Positions 42,291-52,129 of a stretch of 64,000 bases of DNA are shown one piece after another; the stretch's first letter is position 1; the number at the start of each line of letters is the position of its first letter. This stretch comes from Alphaproteobacteria bacterium (lineage in GTDB: Bacteria > Pseudomonadota > Alphaproteobacteria > UBA9655). The stretch spans positions 1 through 64,000 of the forward strand of contig JAGVLE010000017.1 of the NCBI GenBank assembly GCA_020049895.1. Reading direction: 5' to 3'. The translations under genes and the position numbers were made by a program. The notes under the pieces are model-generated. The model had not been told where the DNA came from, did no database searches, and was given only the letters and a program-made list of their open reading frames with translations.

Positions 42291-43796
42291 TTACTCCCTT
42301 ATGATTCTCCAGCTATCCCGCCTTACATACCCTCCTACTTGAATTCCTTCACCGTTCCTCTGAAGCCAGCCATGATCTTCCAATATTGAAACAATCTTGC
42401 TTGCTGTTTTCTTGTCACCAATGGCGTTTAGGCTTCTCTGGTAGATGTCAGGGAGAGAGATATTTTCTTCTTTCCAGGACTCGTATAGCCAATCCAGAAG
42501 TCTTTCAGCAAGCTGTAAATCGTGGTCAAATCTACCCTCATCAGATAGCCTCAGAGCTTCATCACCGTAGTAGGAAGCAACATCAATCCCCATCTTTAGG
42601 TACCTGTATTCCAGATCTTGAGTGTGTATGTTTTCTATAAGGGCAAAAGTTGTTCCTATCCTTAACGCATGTTCCGGCAACTTATTGGCAAGTCCCCTAA
42701 TGGGATGAAGCTTTTTTCCTTCTGCTATTCCTCTTTCAACGTGGTCTGAAAATTCATTGCAGAGACTTGCTGTATCCTCGTTTAAAGTTATGACGCGTGG
42801 CGCTAATTCATTAGGGAAATCTAGCGTAGGTAGAGGCATAGCCAATATGGTTTCTATGACGACTTTGAAAGCGTCCAGCACTTTTTTGTTTTCTGGCTTT
42901 TCCACATGCTGAAACCTTATTCCTAAGGAGCTTAATGGGGAAGAAATCAATATTCTCGATAATATACCTTGGTCTTTGAGCGCACGGTCAGATAGGAAGC
43001 CAGAAGCAATTTGAGGCTGCACCATAAGATGCATACATAACCTTCTGCCCTTTAAGATTGTTGTCCCATCCTTTGCGCGGACTCTTTTGATTGTCTTACC
43101 ATCCCAAACATCAGAAAGCGCTGCAGCCGTTCGTATTTTGTTCTCTTCATTCATTCCATAGCCACTTATAAATTGCCCACCTTCGGAAGAAAATAAGCCA
43201 AGACTAGGCTGTCCTGTCTGCATTAACTTGCAGAGGCCCTCAAAAGTAGGATCTGGACAAATAAGCAAAGGGGTAAGTGGCATCTCAGGCTTTTTCCCAA
43301 GAGCATCAAGGGCAAGTTTTTTACTGTTTTTGTCAGGATGTTTTTGATTGTTTCCTAAAATATACTGCCGCTGCTTTTCCCACGCTGCTAGCTCATTCTG
43401 CGAATCCTCACGATCTAGATCGTACTTTTTCTTAAGTTTGATTTCATGATCCTCAATTACCTTCAAGACCCTGTTATCACAGCTGGATTTTCGTTCTCCA
43501 CTCTCAGCAATTGTAAGGAAAAAGCAAGAAATGGGACGTACTTGTCCTATGGGCAACATTATGTCAGCATGACCTTGGACAGCAAGATTAGCTATTGCAA
43601 GAACCGATTGAGCGCATATAGGAATAGGAGCCTGTATTACCTCATGCAAGCCCAAAACAGCGTCCTTTAGTAATGATGGCAATGAATCAATAGGGAACTC
43701 CTCAGGCCTTTTTCTTTGTTTTCTCAAAGGCTGAGGAGGTTCCTTTTTCAGTAATTCGGCATCCATCACAGCTTCCTTTATTGATGTGATTCCCAT
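42291..43796 (-). CDS. DUF3987-like protein
   Basis: ESGERKSSCDNRVLKVIEDHEIKLKKKYD, TFEGLCKLMQTGQPSLGLFSSEGGQFISGYGMNEENK. Confidence 0.85.
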   Translation of the reverse strand: MGITSIKEAVMDAELLKKEPPQPLRKQRKRPEEFPIDSLPSLLKDAVLGLHEVIQAPIPICAQSVLAIANLAVQGHADIMLPIGQVRPISCFFLTIAESGERKSSCDNRVLKVIEDHEIKLKKKYDLDREDSQNELAAWEKQRQYILGNNQKHPDKNSKKLALDALGKKPEMPLTPLLICPDPTFEGLCKLMQTGQPSLGLFSSEGGQFISGYGMNEENKIRTAAALSDVWDGKTIKRVRAKDGTTILKGRRLCMHLMVQPQIASGFLSDRALKDQGILSRILISSPLSSLGIRFQHVEKPENKKVLDAFKVVIETILAMPLPTLDFPNELAPRVITLNEDTASLCNEFSDHVERGIAEGKKLHPIRGLANKLPEHALRIGTTFALIENIHTQDLEYRYLKMGIDVASYYGDEALRLSDEGRFDHDLQLAERLLDWLYESWKEENISLPDIYQRSLNAIGDKKTASKIVSILEDHGWLQRNGEGIQVGGYVRRDSWRIIRE

Positions 43797-43798
43797 AT

Positions 43799-44677
43799 CT
43801 ATTCCCCGAGCATATCGTTGAAATCCTTGCCTTCAGGAGGCATTGCTATGCTTACATTGTACCCCTCTGCAAGTAAGCGAAGAGCTAGTTTATTTGCTGC
43901 AGCCATACCTGGCTCGTCTGCATCTGCCGCAATGATTATTTTTGGAGTCATTTCAACAGGGGGGACGATGACATTAATCATTCCGGACGTTGAGAGAGTT
44001 GCCCATGTGGGGACACCCATGGCTAAGAAAAGGCTTAGGGCCGTTTCAATTCCTTCAGCCAGAACAAGAGTCCGTCCTGGATTTGATAATCTGACGCCCC
44101 CACCCGAAGCAGAGCCCAACATCTTCTTATTGTGCTTAATAGTCGCTTTATCACGCCCATCATGTTTAAGGTACGTTCTATGAATGCCAATAATGTCATT
44201 GTTTGGCCATTTAGTAATCGCAGCAACCATCCCTCTGTAATGTGCTCTCGTTTCTTTGTGGTATAAGCTTGGGTGATATCTAAGAGACCAAGGAATGCTG
44301 TCACTATATCCTCTTAAGCTTAAGTATTGTTCAACGACAGTGCCTTCTGATGGTAAGCATCCGCTCCATATTTCTTTCACGGTAGAATGGCCTGTTAGAG
44401 GTATTTTCTGTGTCTTAAGAAGTATCTTATCACTTCCGCCTAAGAGGTGGCTTCTCAAAAATCCCCTATCTTGAATGGCCTTCAAAATGTCTTTAAACGT
44501 ACACCCATGAGAAAAACAATGCAGGAGTAACTTACCATCTTTGGTTAAAGAAACGGAAAGATTTGAATCTCCGCCATTATGGGCAGGGCATCTGCAAGCA
44601 TAGCCGTTACCACATTTTCGGGCTCCACCCAAGTTAGTTGCTATTGCACGGATATCGTCTTGTGTTAAAAATCTCAT
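43799..44677 (-). CDS. Toprim-domain primase-like protein
   Basis: CRCPAHNGGDSNLSVSLTKDGKLLLHCFSHGC zinc-finger-like; LAEGIETALSLF; IIAADADEPGMAAANKLA. Confidence 0.88.
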   Translation of the reverse strand: MRFLTQDDIRAIATNLGGARKCGNGYACRCPAHNGGDSNLSVSLTKDGKLLLHCFSHGCTFKDILKAIQDRGFLRSHLLGGSDKILLKTQKIPLTGHSTVKEIWSGCLPSEGTVVEQYLSLRGYSDSIPWSLRYHPSLYHKETRAHYRGMVAAITKWPNNDIIGIHRTYLKHDGRDKATIKHNKKMLGSASGGGVRLSNPGRTLVLAEGIETALSLFLAMGVPTWATLSTSGMINVIVPPVEMTPKIIIAADADEPGMAAANKLALRLLAEGYNVSIAMPPEGKDFNDMLGE

Positions 44678-44934
44678 ATTGTGTCTCCTTTAATATTTTC
44701 TGAATGAGCAGAGTTGAGTTCACCATGATCAGATGTGCTTGTCCTAAGCCTATCTGCCAGCCATTTTGAGACATCCTCCCATCGGTATCGTACGGCTCGG
44801 AATCCCAATCGAATAAATGGAGGGGTATCCCCTGAGAGGCGTCTTCCTTCCCAAAAACGTTGAGTAAACCCTGTTTTTTGGGCGAGTTCCTCTGTTGAAA
44901 GAAGGGTGTCTTGTGGTGAAAAGTGTTGTGTCAT
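44674..44934 (-). CDS. AlpA/excisionase-like helix-turn-helix protein
   Basis: LSTEELAQKTGFTQRFWEGRRLSGDTPPFIRLGFRAVRYRWEDVSKWL. Confidence 0.82.
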   Translation of the reverse strand: MTQHFSPQDTLLSTEELAQKTGFTQRFWEGRRLSGDTPPFIRLGFRAVRYRWEDVSKWLADRLRTSTSDHGELNSAHSENIKGDTI

Positions 44935-44981
44935 TAATTTGTCTCCTAATTAGATGCAGCACCATGAGCGGCGCTAAGCTC

Positions 44982-45117
44982 TATTAGGAAGAAGGGGATT
45001 TTTAGGATCAACGTGAAGTTTAGGATTTTTCAATATTTTTTAGGCTATGGAAATTTGTTAAATATTGAGGCTTTTGCAGGGGAATTCTTGATTTTCAATT
45101 TAGGATTTTTTTAGGAT
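44982..45117. repeat. iteron-like TTTAGGAT repeat cluster
   Basis: TTTAGGAT at 45001, 45019, 45099, 45110; variants TTTAGGCT at 45039 and ATTAGGAA near 44983. Confidence 0.6.
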
Positions 45118-45205
45118 GGACTGCAGAACTAATTTAGATATTCTGGCCCTATGGAAAAAGCTCAAGAATTTTGGACAAGAGTTTACAATACAGGAAATAA
45201 GAAAA

Positions 45206-46702
45206 ATGAAAAATATCCTCCCTATTTTTAAGATTGTAGGCTTAATTTATCTTACAGCTTTAAATTCGTATGCTTGTGGAATGAATAAAGGAAATCATGA
45301 CATTGGAGAGGATTTGGAAGGAAGATCAGCTCGCTCTCTTGTAAAAGCTCATGACTGTAAAAGAGAAACTCCTTCTTGTGTATTATCGCATCAAGAAGTT
45401 GACCGTTTATATGAAGAAATCAAGAATGGCCATGAAGGCATATTTAATCAATTAAAGTCTTTTGCTGAGCAGGGGGATGCCTTTGCTCAAACTAGATTAG
45501 CGTTCTGTTATTCAAATGGTCAAGGTATCAGTAAAAATGAAGAGGAAGCTGTACGCTGGTATCGTCTTGCTGCTGATCAGGGAAATACCATGGCTCAATG
45601 TGCCTTAGGAATTTGTTACGCAAATGGGATAGGTGTCCGAAAAAATGACCACGAAGCCGTGCACTGGTATCGTCTTGCTGCTGATCAGGGACATTCCGTG
45701 GCCCAATATAATTTAGGAGTTTGTTATGACATGGGGACTGGAATCAATAAAGATGATCACGAAGCCATCCGTTTCTGGCATCTTGCCGCTGATCAGGGAG
45801 ATGCCAGTGCCCAATGTGCTTTAGGAATGCGTTATGAGGATGGAATAGGTGTTCGCAAAGATGAGCACGAAGCCGTGCGTTGGTACCGTCTTGCTGCTGA
45901 TCGTGGAAATACCACTGCTCAATATAATTTAGGACTTTGTTATAACCTGGGGATAGGTATCAGTAAAAATGATGACGAAGCCATCCGTTGCTGGCGTCTT
46001 GCCGCTAATCAGGGAGATGCTAGTGCTCAATGTAATCTAGGGGTCTGTTATGCAGCGGGGGTAGGTGTTCGCAAAGATGAAGGTGAAGCCGTGCTCTGGT
46101 ATCGTCTTGCTGCTGATCAGGGGCATGCTAGTGCTCAATATGCTCTAGGAAAACGTTACGAAAATGGGATAGGTGTCCGAAAAAATGACCACGAAGCCGT
46201 GCGCTGGTACCGTCTTGCTGCTGAACAGGGAGATGCTAGTGCTCAATGTAATCTAGGACTTTGTTATGACAATGGAATAGGTGTTCGCAAAGATGAGCAC
46301 GAAGCCGTGCGTTGGTACCGTCTTGCCGCAGACCAGGGAGAGGCTATTGCTCAATATAATTTAGGACTTTGTTATAGTATGGGAATAGGTGTCCGAAAAG
46401 ATGAGCACGAAGCCGTGCGTTGGCATCGGCTTGCTGCTGAGCAAGGATATGCTAGCGCCCAATCTAATTTAGGACTTTGTTATAACCTGGGGATAGGTAT
46501 CAGTAAGGATGAGCACGAATCTGTACGTTGGACTCGTCTTGCTGCTGATCAGGGGCATGCTAGTGCTCAATCTACTTTAGGGATTTGTTATGAAAATGGA
46601 ATTGGTGTACGCAAAGATGAAGTTGAAGCTGTGTATTGGTACCGTTTGGCTGCTGAACAGGGAAATGAGCTTGCAGTAGAAAGATTGAAGCACTTTCGAT
46701 GA
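45206..46702 (+). CDS. secreted Sel1-like repeat protein
   Basis: signal peptide MKNILPIFKIVGLIYLTALNSYACG; tandem ~36-aa units such as EAVRWYRLAADQGxAxAQxxLGxCYxxGIGVRKDEH. Confidence 0.93.
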   Translation: MKNILPIFKIVGLIYLTALNSYACGMNKGNHDIGEDLEGRSARSLVKAHDCKRETPSCVLSHQEVDRLYEEIKNGHEGIFNQLKSFAEQGDAFAQTRLAFCYSNGQGISKNEEEAVRWYRLAADQGNTMAQCALGICYANGIGVRKNDHEAVHWYRLAADQGHSVAQYNLGVCYDMGTGINKDDHEAIRFWHLAADQGDASAQCALGMRYEDGIGVRKDEHEAVRWYRLAADRGNTTAQYNLGLCYNLGIGISKNDDEAIRCWRLAANQGDASAQCNLGVCYAAGVGVRKDEGEAVLWYRLAADQGHASAQYALGKRYENGIGVRKNDHEAVRWYRLAAEQGDASAQCNLGLCYDNGIGVRKDEHEAVRWYRLAADQGEAIAQYNLGLCYSMGIGVRKDEHEAVRWHRLAAEQGYASAQSNLGLCYNLGIGISKDEHESVRWTRLAADQGHASAQSTLGICYENGIGVRKDEVEAVYWYRLAAEQGNELAVERLKHFR

Positions 46703-46999
46703 GAGGCTATTCCTCCAAGACAGGTGGATTGGAAGGGGTAATAAATAAGATAAGAAATTTTTTAGAATTTCCACTTTCTTGTAAGCTGCAGAATCCTGAA
46801 CTTTAGGTGGATTAGGTACTTTAGGTAGACTATACCGCTAAATCCCGGATAAGCCAGTCAGCTCTTTGAGGCGTAGGCATATTTTTCTGTCGTATCGAAG
46901 CTTTGCATTTCTTAAGAAAGTTCATATATGCCCCCGTCAATCTAATTCGAAAAAAACTGACACATGCTTTATGCTACTTTATTAGATAATGCCGGCTTT

Positions 47000-48115
47000 T
47001 TATAGCCACTTACTCTCAGTAAGTGGCTCCCATTGCTCTTTATTTATTCCCGAGTCACTGAGGTATTTATAGACGGTACTCTTACTTATTGTTTTCTTGT
47101 AAAGTTGACCTACATTACCCATTTTGAGGATTTTACAAGCAAGATCGTCTTTATTTAGAATAGGCACTTCAGTGCCGTTATTAATAGCAGAAGACAATTT
47201 ATTGAAAAGCTCTTTTGTTATAACCAAGTTATGCTTTCGTAAAGAGACCTTCTTTTTCTCTTTGGAAAAATGGCTTTCTTCAATTGCAATAATCTCAGAA
47301 AGTTGAAACATTGCTTTTTCGTTATTTATTAAGGAAAGAGCTTCCTCTCCATAAAAATCAGTGACAATGCGAGTGGAAAGAATAATTGGACTTCCATCAC
47401 CTTTTTGTCCTATACGCTCGTTTTCTTCACGACTTGGGCAAAAGCAATTTTCATCATAGATCTTTAGCTTTTTTTGATGAGTCTTCTTTTTAAGCAGGGT
47501 TATAATTTCAAGGTTCGTGAGCTTATTCCAAGGTTCACGTGCTTTAATACTTTCCAAAGTAATAAATTGTAGTTCCACAGGAGAAATAAACATGGAAATT
47601 GCGAGCTGAGAATAAAATAAATTTTCGTAATCTTCTAGAATATCCGTATTGACTATTATCCTTCCATTTTCATCCGGGTCTTTGTTTTTAAAGGCCTGTA
47701 ATACGTGGGCATTAAGGATAACTCTGACATTGACATTATCATACTCTTTATCTCTTAACATTATTGCTGCCTCAAGACCCGAGATAATCTCTCCCTCAAT
47801 ACTACTCCGTAAAATCCTTTTTATTATTGGAGTTAGCGCACAAAACGTTCTCTCTACAATACGACCATTTTCATACCATCGCCCTACCTGGGGATTAGTT
47901 CTGTCGTAAAAATCAAAAATTTCAATGTCCTCTCTTTCAAAACATCCCCCTCCAACACTAGGTTTTCCTGTACAATCATAGCGTGGACGGTCAAATATGT
48001 TATCTAAAAGAAAGCGATCTATCTCTTTGTTAACAATGCTCGGATATCTTTTTTTTAGAATTTTTTCGGCTTCGTTTAAAAAAACCAGCTTATCTAATTT
48101 TATAGTAGCACTCAT
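47000..48115 (-). CDS. hypothetical protein coupled to integrase
   Basis: 371-aa ORF starting 1 bp after the integrase stop codon; C-terminal HTH-like segment (LYKKTISKSTVYKYLSDSG). Confidence 0.65.
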   Translation of the reverse strand: MSATIKLDKLVFLNEAEKILKKRYPSIVNKEIDRFLLDNIFDRPRYDCTGKPSVGGGCFEREDIEIFDFYDRTNPQVGRWYENGRIVERTFCALTPIIKRILRSSIEGEIISGLEAAIMLRDKEYDNVNVRVILNAHVLQAFKNKDPDENGRIIVNTDILEDYENLFYSQLAISMFISPVELQFITLESIKAREPWNKLTNLEIITLLKKKTHQKKLKIYDENCFCPSREENERIGQKGDGSPIILSTRIVTDFYGEEALSLINNEKAMFQLSEIIAIEESHFSKEKKKVSLRKHNLVITKELFNKLSSAINNGTEVPILNKDDLACKILKMGNVGQLYKKTISKSTVYKYLSDSGINKEQWEPLTESKWL

Positions 48116-48116
48116 G

Positions 48117-49307
48117 TTAATTTCCTTTGTTCGTGATTAAAGGCACGGAAGTAATTGTTGTTTTCGATGAGGCCATAAGCTTTCTCCCATATTCTTCCAT
48201 AGCAGTCCTGCCTTGATCTTGAGCAAAACGAGCATATGTCGCCGTCGTGCTTTGATTAGAATGATTAAGGATTTTTCCGATCAGATGCAGGCTGTTTCCA
48301 GACTGGGCCAACCACGATCCAACCGTTCGACGAATGTCATGGAGCCTAATGTCTTCTAATCCAGCTTTCGCGCAAATGCGTTTCCATGGCTTGGTTATAT
48401 TGACGAGAGGCCGATGTATGACATTCCCTGGAAAAATGTACGGGTTATCTTTTATGCTCTGAATGCTCTTTAGCAGCTGACAGGCGAGCTCTATCAACGG
48501 AATGTAGTGAATACGACCAGCTTTAGTTTCCGCTATCCTAAGCTCTTTTCTTTCCCAATCAATGTCATCCCATTTAGCCTGCAATAGCTCTGACTTTCTG
48601 GCCCCAGTCAAAAGGTAAAGCCAAACGGCTTGTGTTGCGACCTTATTAGGCTCCTGCTCAATAGCATCAACTAACTGAGGAAGCTCTTCCGGCCTTAACC
48701 AACGATCTCGTTTTTCTTCTTTTAGTAAACGAATGCTCTTTGCAGGATTAGGAGTCACTTCTTCTACAAAGCCCCACTGACCAGCTAGAGAAAACATTTT
48801 AGACAACAATCTTAAAATGCGATTGGCTTCATATGGCGCTGCCTTTCCAATTTGTGCGTGGAAGCTCGCAATATCAGAGCGGCTAATGCTTTTGATTGAG
48901 AAAGAGCCCCACTTTGGAAGTATGTGTTTATTGATCCGACGTTCGTCTTCTTTCCAGGTTTTTTTGTGAATTTTTGAATAACGAGAAAGATACGCTTCGC
49001 ATAGGGCCCGCATAGTCTGTTCTTTACCAGACAACTTCCTATTATCAAGCGGGTTAACGTTGTTCAAAACCTTCACGCACTCTTGCTTCGCTAGTTTTCG
49101 GGCTTGGTCAAGAGTTAGGATCCCGAAGTCTCCTATCGTTAATAGATGCTTTCGATTATTGATGCGATAGCTCAGGACAAAAGCCTTTTTACCTGACGGA
49201 TAAATGCGGATCCCGAAGCCTGAGACATCGTCGTCCCAGCGCACGTCACGCTGAGGGGGGATACCTTCATATACAAAGGTCTCAATGTATTTCTTCGTAA
49301 GCCTCAC
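48117..49307 (-). CDS. tyrosine recombinase/integrase
   Basis: LTGARKSELLQAKWDDIDW...HDIRRTVGSWLAQSG...LNHSNQSTTATYARFAQ. Confidence 0.95.
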   Translation of the reverse strand: MRLTKKYIETFVYEGIPPQRDVRWDDDVSGFGIRIYPSGKKAFVLSYRINNRKHLLTIGDFGILTLDQARKLAKQECVKVLNNVNPLDNRKLSGKEQTMRALCEAYLSRYSKIHKKTWKEDERRINKHILPKWGSFSIKSISRSDIASFHAQIGKAAPYEANRILRLLSKMFSLAGQWGFVEEVTPNPAKSIRLLKEEKRDRWLRPEELPQLVDAIEQEPNKVATQAVWLYLLTGARKSELLQAKWDDIDWERKELRIAETKAGRIHYIPLIELACQLLKSIQSIKDNPYIFPGNVIHRPLVNITKPWKRICAKAGLEDIRLHDIRRTVGSWLAQSGNSLHLIGKILNHSNQSTTATYARFAQDQGRTAMEEYGRKLMASSKTTITSVPLITNKGN

Positions 49308-49459
49308 CGCCGTCCCTCCATCAAGTCACCAATAAGTCACCAGGAGTCATGCTATTTGGCGACCTTTCGTGAGAGAAGATAGTATAAAAAACTCTTGAAA
49401 TGCAAGTGAATACATAGGATTATGACGCATTATGATATGTCATGCTAAGATCGAATAAG

Positions 49460-49510
49460 TGATTCGTAATCAGTAGGTCGGGTGTTCGATTCACCTCTTC
49501 GGCACCAGTG
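49460..49510 (+). repeat. attR: 51-bp direct repeat (tRNA-Thr 3' fragment)
   Basis: identical to 40554-40604. Confidence 0.93.
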
Positions 49511-49625
49511 ATTTCCTGCTGTTTTATGGAGTGGACGCAAAAGAATAAAAGTTTAGTGCTACTCTCGTGCTACCTTTTGCGCTTTTTAAGTTAAGTATGG
49601 ATAAAAAAAAACAAGGAAGTGCGGC

Positions 49626-50012
49626 ATGATGCGTAGAACGTTTGGAATAATATTCTTTTTATTATTCGCAGCCTTTGAAATCCCGCAGACTTGTCTTTCC
49701 ATTCTAGCCATAGATGTGGATGAGTTCAGTTTTCCGAGTACCGCGAAAAGAGGAATAAGGGTTATTCAATTTGATACTGACACGCAAAAGTTTAAACAAA
49801 TTGATTACCTTACTGTTTTAGCAACAGACCGCTCTTCTAATTCTCCTCTTTCTTACGAAGATATTCCCGGTCTTACCTTCTACGCTTCTGGTAACGTCGA
49901 AGTGGAAGCTACCTTTGACCTTACAAAATTTATGTTGCAGACAAAGGGGGAAATTACACTTTCTGGAAACCGCCAAAAGCCATTTCAGTGGAAAGATACT
50001 GATGCTACATAA
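49626..50012 (+). CDS. hypothetical secreted protein
   Basis: 128 aa with signal peptide; stop lies at the plsX truncation junction. Confidence 0.5.
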   Translation: MMRRTFGIIFFLLFAAFEIPQTCLSILAIDVDEFSFPSTAKRGIRVIQFDTDTQKFKQIDYLTVLATDRSSNSPLSYEDIPGLTFYASGNVEVEATFDLTKFMLQTKGEITLSGNRQKPFQWKDTDAT

Positions 50013-50568
50013 TCTTCTGATCCTACGTTGACTAGCCCAACAGTTGGTTTTGGTAGATGCAACACATGCCGTGCAAAGAGTTCACCCATAATGGCAAATT
50101 GTTGAAGGTTTTTGGCCGAACATTCAACATTCGCTCCTAAATCTAATAAAATTGTTTCTCCCCGCAAGGTAGGACAAAGGGCCGCAAGGGCTGGACGATC
50201 AATCCCTGGCATCGTTTTTAGGAGAATTTTCGCAAGGACCATATAGGCCCCGGTATTGCCTGCAGACACAACCCCTTGCGCCTCTCCCCGTGCAACAGAG
50301 AGAATGGCTTGACGCATACTGGAGTTAGGAAACCCTCGAATGGCTGCACTTGGTGGCGTTTCTGGAAAAATGACCTCATCACAGTGAATCACTGTAATGC
50401 GTTCTTGTAGAATTTTTTCTTTAGCGAGTAAGGGAGTAATAAGTGTTTCATTACCAAAAAGAAGAAAATGAACAGAAGGATACCGCATCGCAGCGGTTGC
50501 CACTCCTTGTATTACCATTTGAGGAGCATTGTCCCCCCCATTGCATCAATAGCTAGTCGGATTGTCAC
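49985..50568 (-). pseudogene. plsX: 3'-truncated phosphate acyltransferase PlsX
   Basis: GTG start at 50568: VTIRLAIDAMGGDNAPQMVIQGV...VSAGNTGAYMVLAK...RPALAALCPT...DLGANVEC...VGLVNVGSED then unrelated YVASVSFH*; ~194 aa versus ~340-350 expected. Confidence 0.88.
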
Positions 50569-50597
50569 CAAAGACTCTCTTTTATGGAAAACAGCAT

Positions 50598-50792
50598 TTA
50601 GGCTGTGGCTTCATGAGAAACAGTACCTAAAACCTGACGTCCTTTATAATATCCACGAGCAAGACAAATATGATGAGGACGTTTATATTCTCCACAATTA
50701 GGACATTCCACTCTAACCGTAGGCTGAAGCGCGTGATGAGAACGCCGCATTTTTTGGCGCGAAGGGGACGTCTTTTTCTTAGGAACCGCCAT
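50598..50792 (-). CDS. rpmF: 50S ribosomal protein L32
   Basis: [22 protein letters not shown]...[14 protein letters not shown]. Confidence 0.95.
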   Translation of the reverse strand: MAVPKKKTSPSRQKMRRSHHALQPTVRVECPNCGEYKRPHHICLARGYYKGRQVLGTVSHEATA

Positions 50793-51140
50793 TGTTACTA
50801 CCTTTTTTTCACATAAATTAACTGGTTTTTTTACCCTAAAAAAAGAAAACAGCAAGTGTTTGTTTGTCACAATCAACATGAGAATACCGTAAGAAAGGTC
50901 TAGAGGTGATCAACCATTAAGAAAAAAATGGTTGGCCAATAGTCAAGAAATCATGGATATATTTTTTAAATTTCGTAGAAGTGATAAAGACGTTATTATC
51001 TTTTTATTTTTGTTTTTGAACAATAAAACTGTTTTATACAGACCCATTCAAGTGGGCCATGATGGTTTCCACGTTTCTTACGGCAACATTTAGTCCAATT
51101 TTCGCTGCAAAAATCTCCCACTATAAGAAATATAATAAAA

Positions 51141-51890
51141 CTATATGCAGAACCATCTACTTTGACCATCATTGTATTCACATTGCTTGCTACAACACTC
51201 TGAATTACTGCTGCAGCTTGCTCCCTTTACATAACAGTGGAAATTGGAACAGCGAGATGCTCCTGCGTGATTTTTACATAGTCCACTACAGCATTCAGAA
51301 GATTCACTGCAGAGGTTTCCTGGTCTAAGACATTGAGCAGTGGAACAGCGAGTAGTTCCTCTGTGACCCCTACATATTCCGCTACAACAATCTGAACTAT
51401 TCTGACAGACTGCTCCATAGATACGACAGTTTTTACCATTGCTTGCTAATTCAGTAGATAAGCCTGTGCTGGCTATGCACATATATCCTGTTTTTCCACC
51501 ATTATTCGAGCATGGCCCATCACAACACCGCTCACCAGGGGTACACGTTTGTCCCAACTGAAGACATGTTCCATTATAGCTGTCCATACAGACAAAAATT
51601 GTTGTGCCATTATTATTTCCACATTTTCCACTACAACATTGAGAATTTGAACCGCAAGGATTCCCAGTTAAACCACAGGGAGAGCAGCGTCGATTTGTTG
51701 ATCCACTATACTTGGTACAGGTTCCAGCGCAACACTCCTTATCAGTTCTGCAAACTGCTCCACTAACACGACACGTTTTAGTTGTATTCGTCGCAATTGT
51801 GTTTGCAGTCGTCTTAATTGATTTTGCAAACGCTGCAACCGAATGAGACGTAAACATAAGTATTATCGCTACAAAAATTGGTTTGACCAT
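51141..51890 (-). CDS. secreted six-unit tandem knottin-like cysteine-repeat protein
   Basis: signal peptide; six units C-x6-C-x5-CC-x3-C-x8/10-C covering residues 40-249. Confidence 0.85.
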   Translation of the reverse strand: MVKPIFVAIILMFTSHSVAAFAKSIKTTANTIATNTTKTCRVSGAVCRTDKECCAGTCTKYSGSTNRRCSPCGLTGNPCGSNSQCCSGKCGNNNGTTIFVCMDSYNGTCLQLGQTCTPGERCCDGPCSNNGGKTGYMCIASTGLSTELASNGKNCRIYGAVCQNSSDCCSGICRGHRGTTRCSTAQCLRPGNLCSESSECCSGLCKNHAGASRCSNFHCYVKGASCSSNSECCSKQCEYNDGQSRWFCI

Positions 51891-52129
51891 ACTTTTCTTT
51901 TCCTTTCATTTATTTTTTTGTTTACAAGATGTTCTTCTTTTTATTTCATAAAAATCTTAATAATAGATTAAAAAAATCATATCTTTATATATTCCTCTCT
52001 TTAAAGCTATAAGCCCGTTTAGGAAAATAGTGCCCCTGTGGAGAACTAAGGACGCACCTTTTATTCTCCTAGGTCTCTTGTATTTTCTTTGTTTATACCT
52101 AATATAATGGGCAATAGATGCTCCCCATG

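Noticed and set aside
49460-49510. Second tRNA-Thr gene
   Set aside because: Only the 3' part is present; it is the att duplicate, not a functional tRNA
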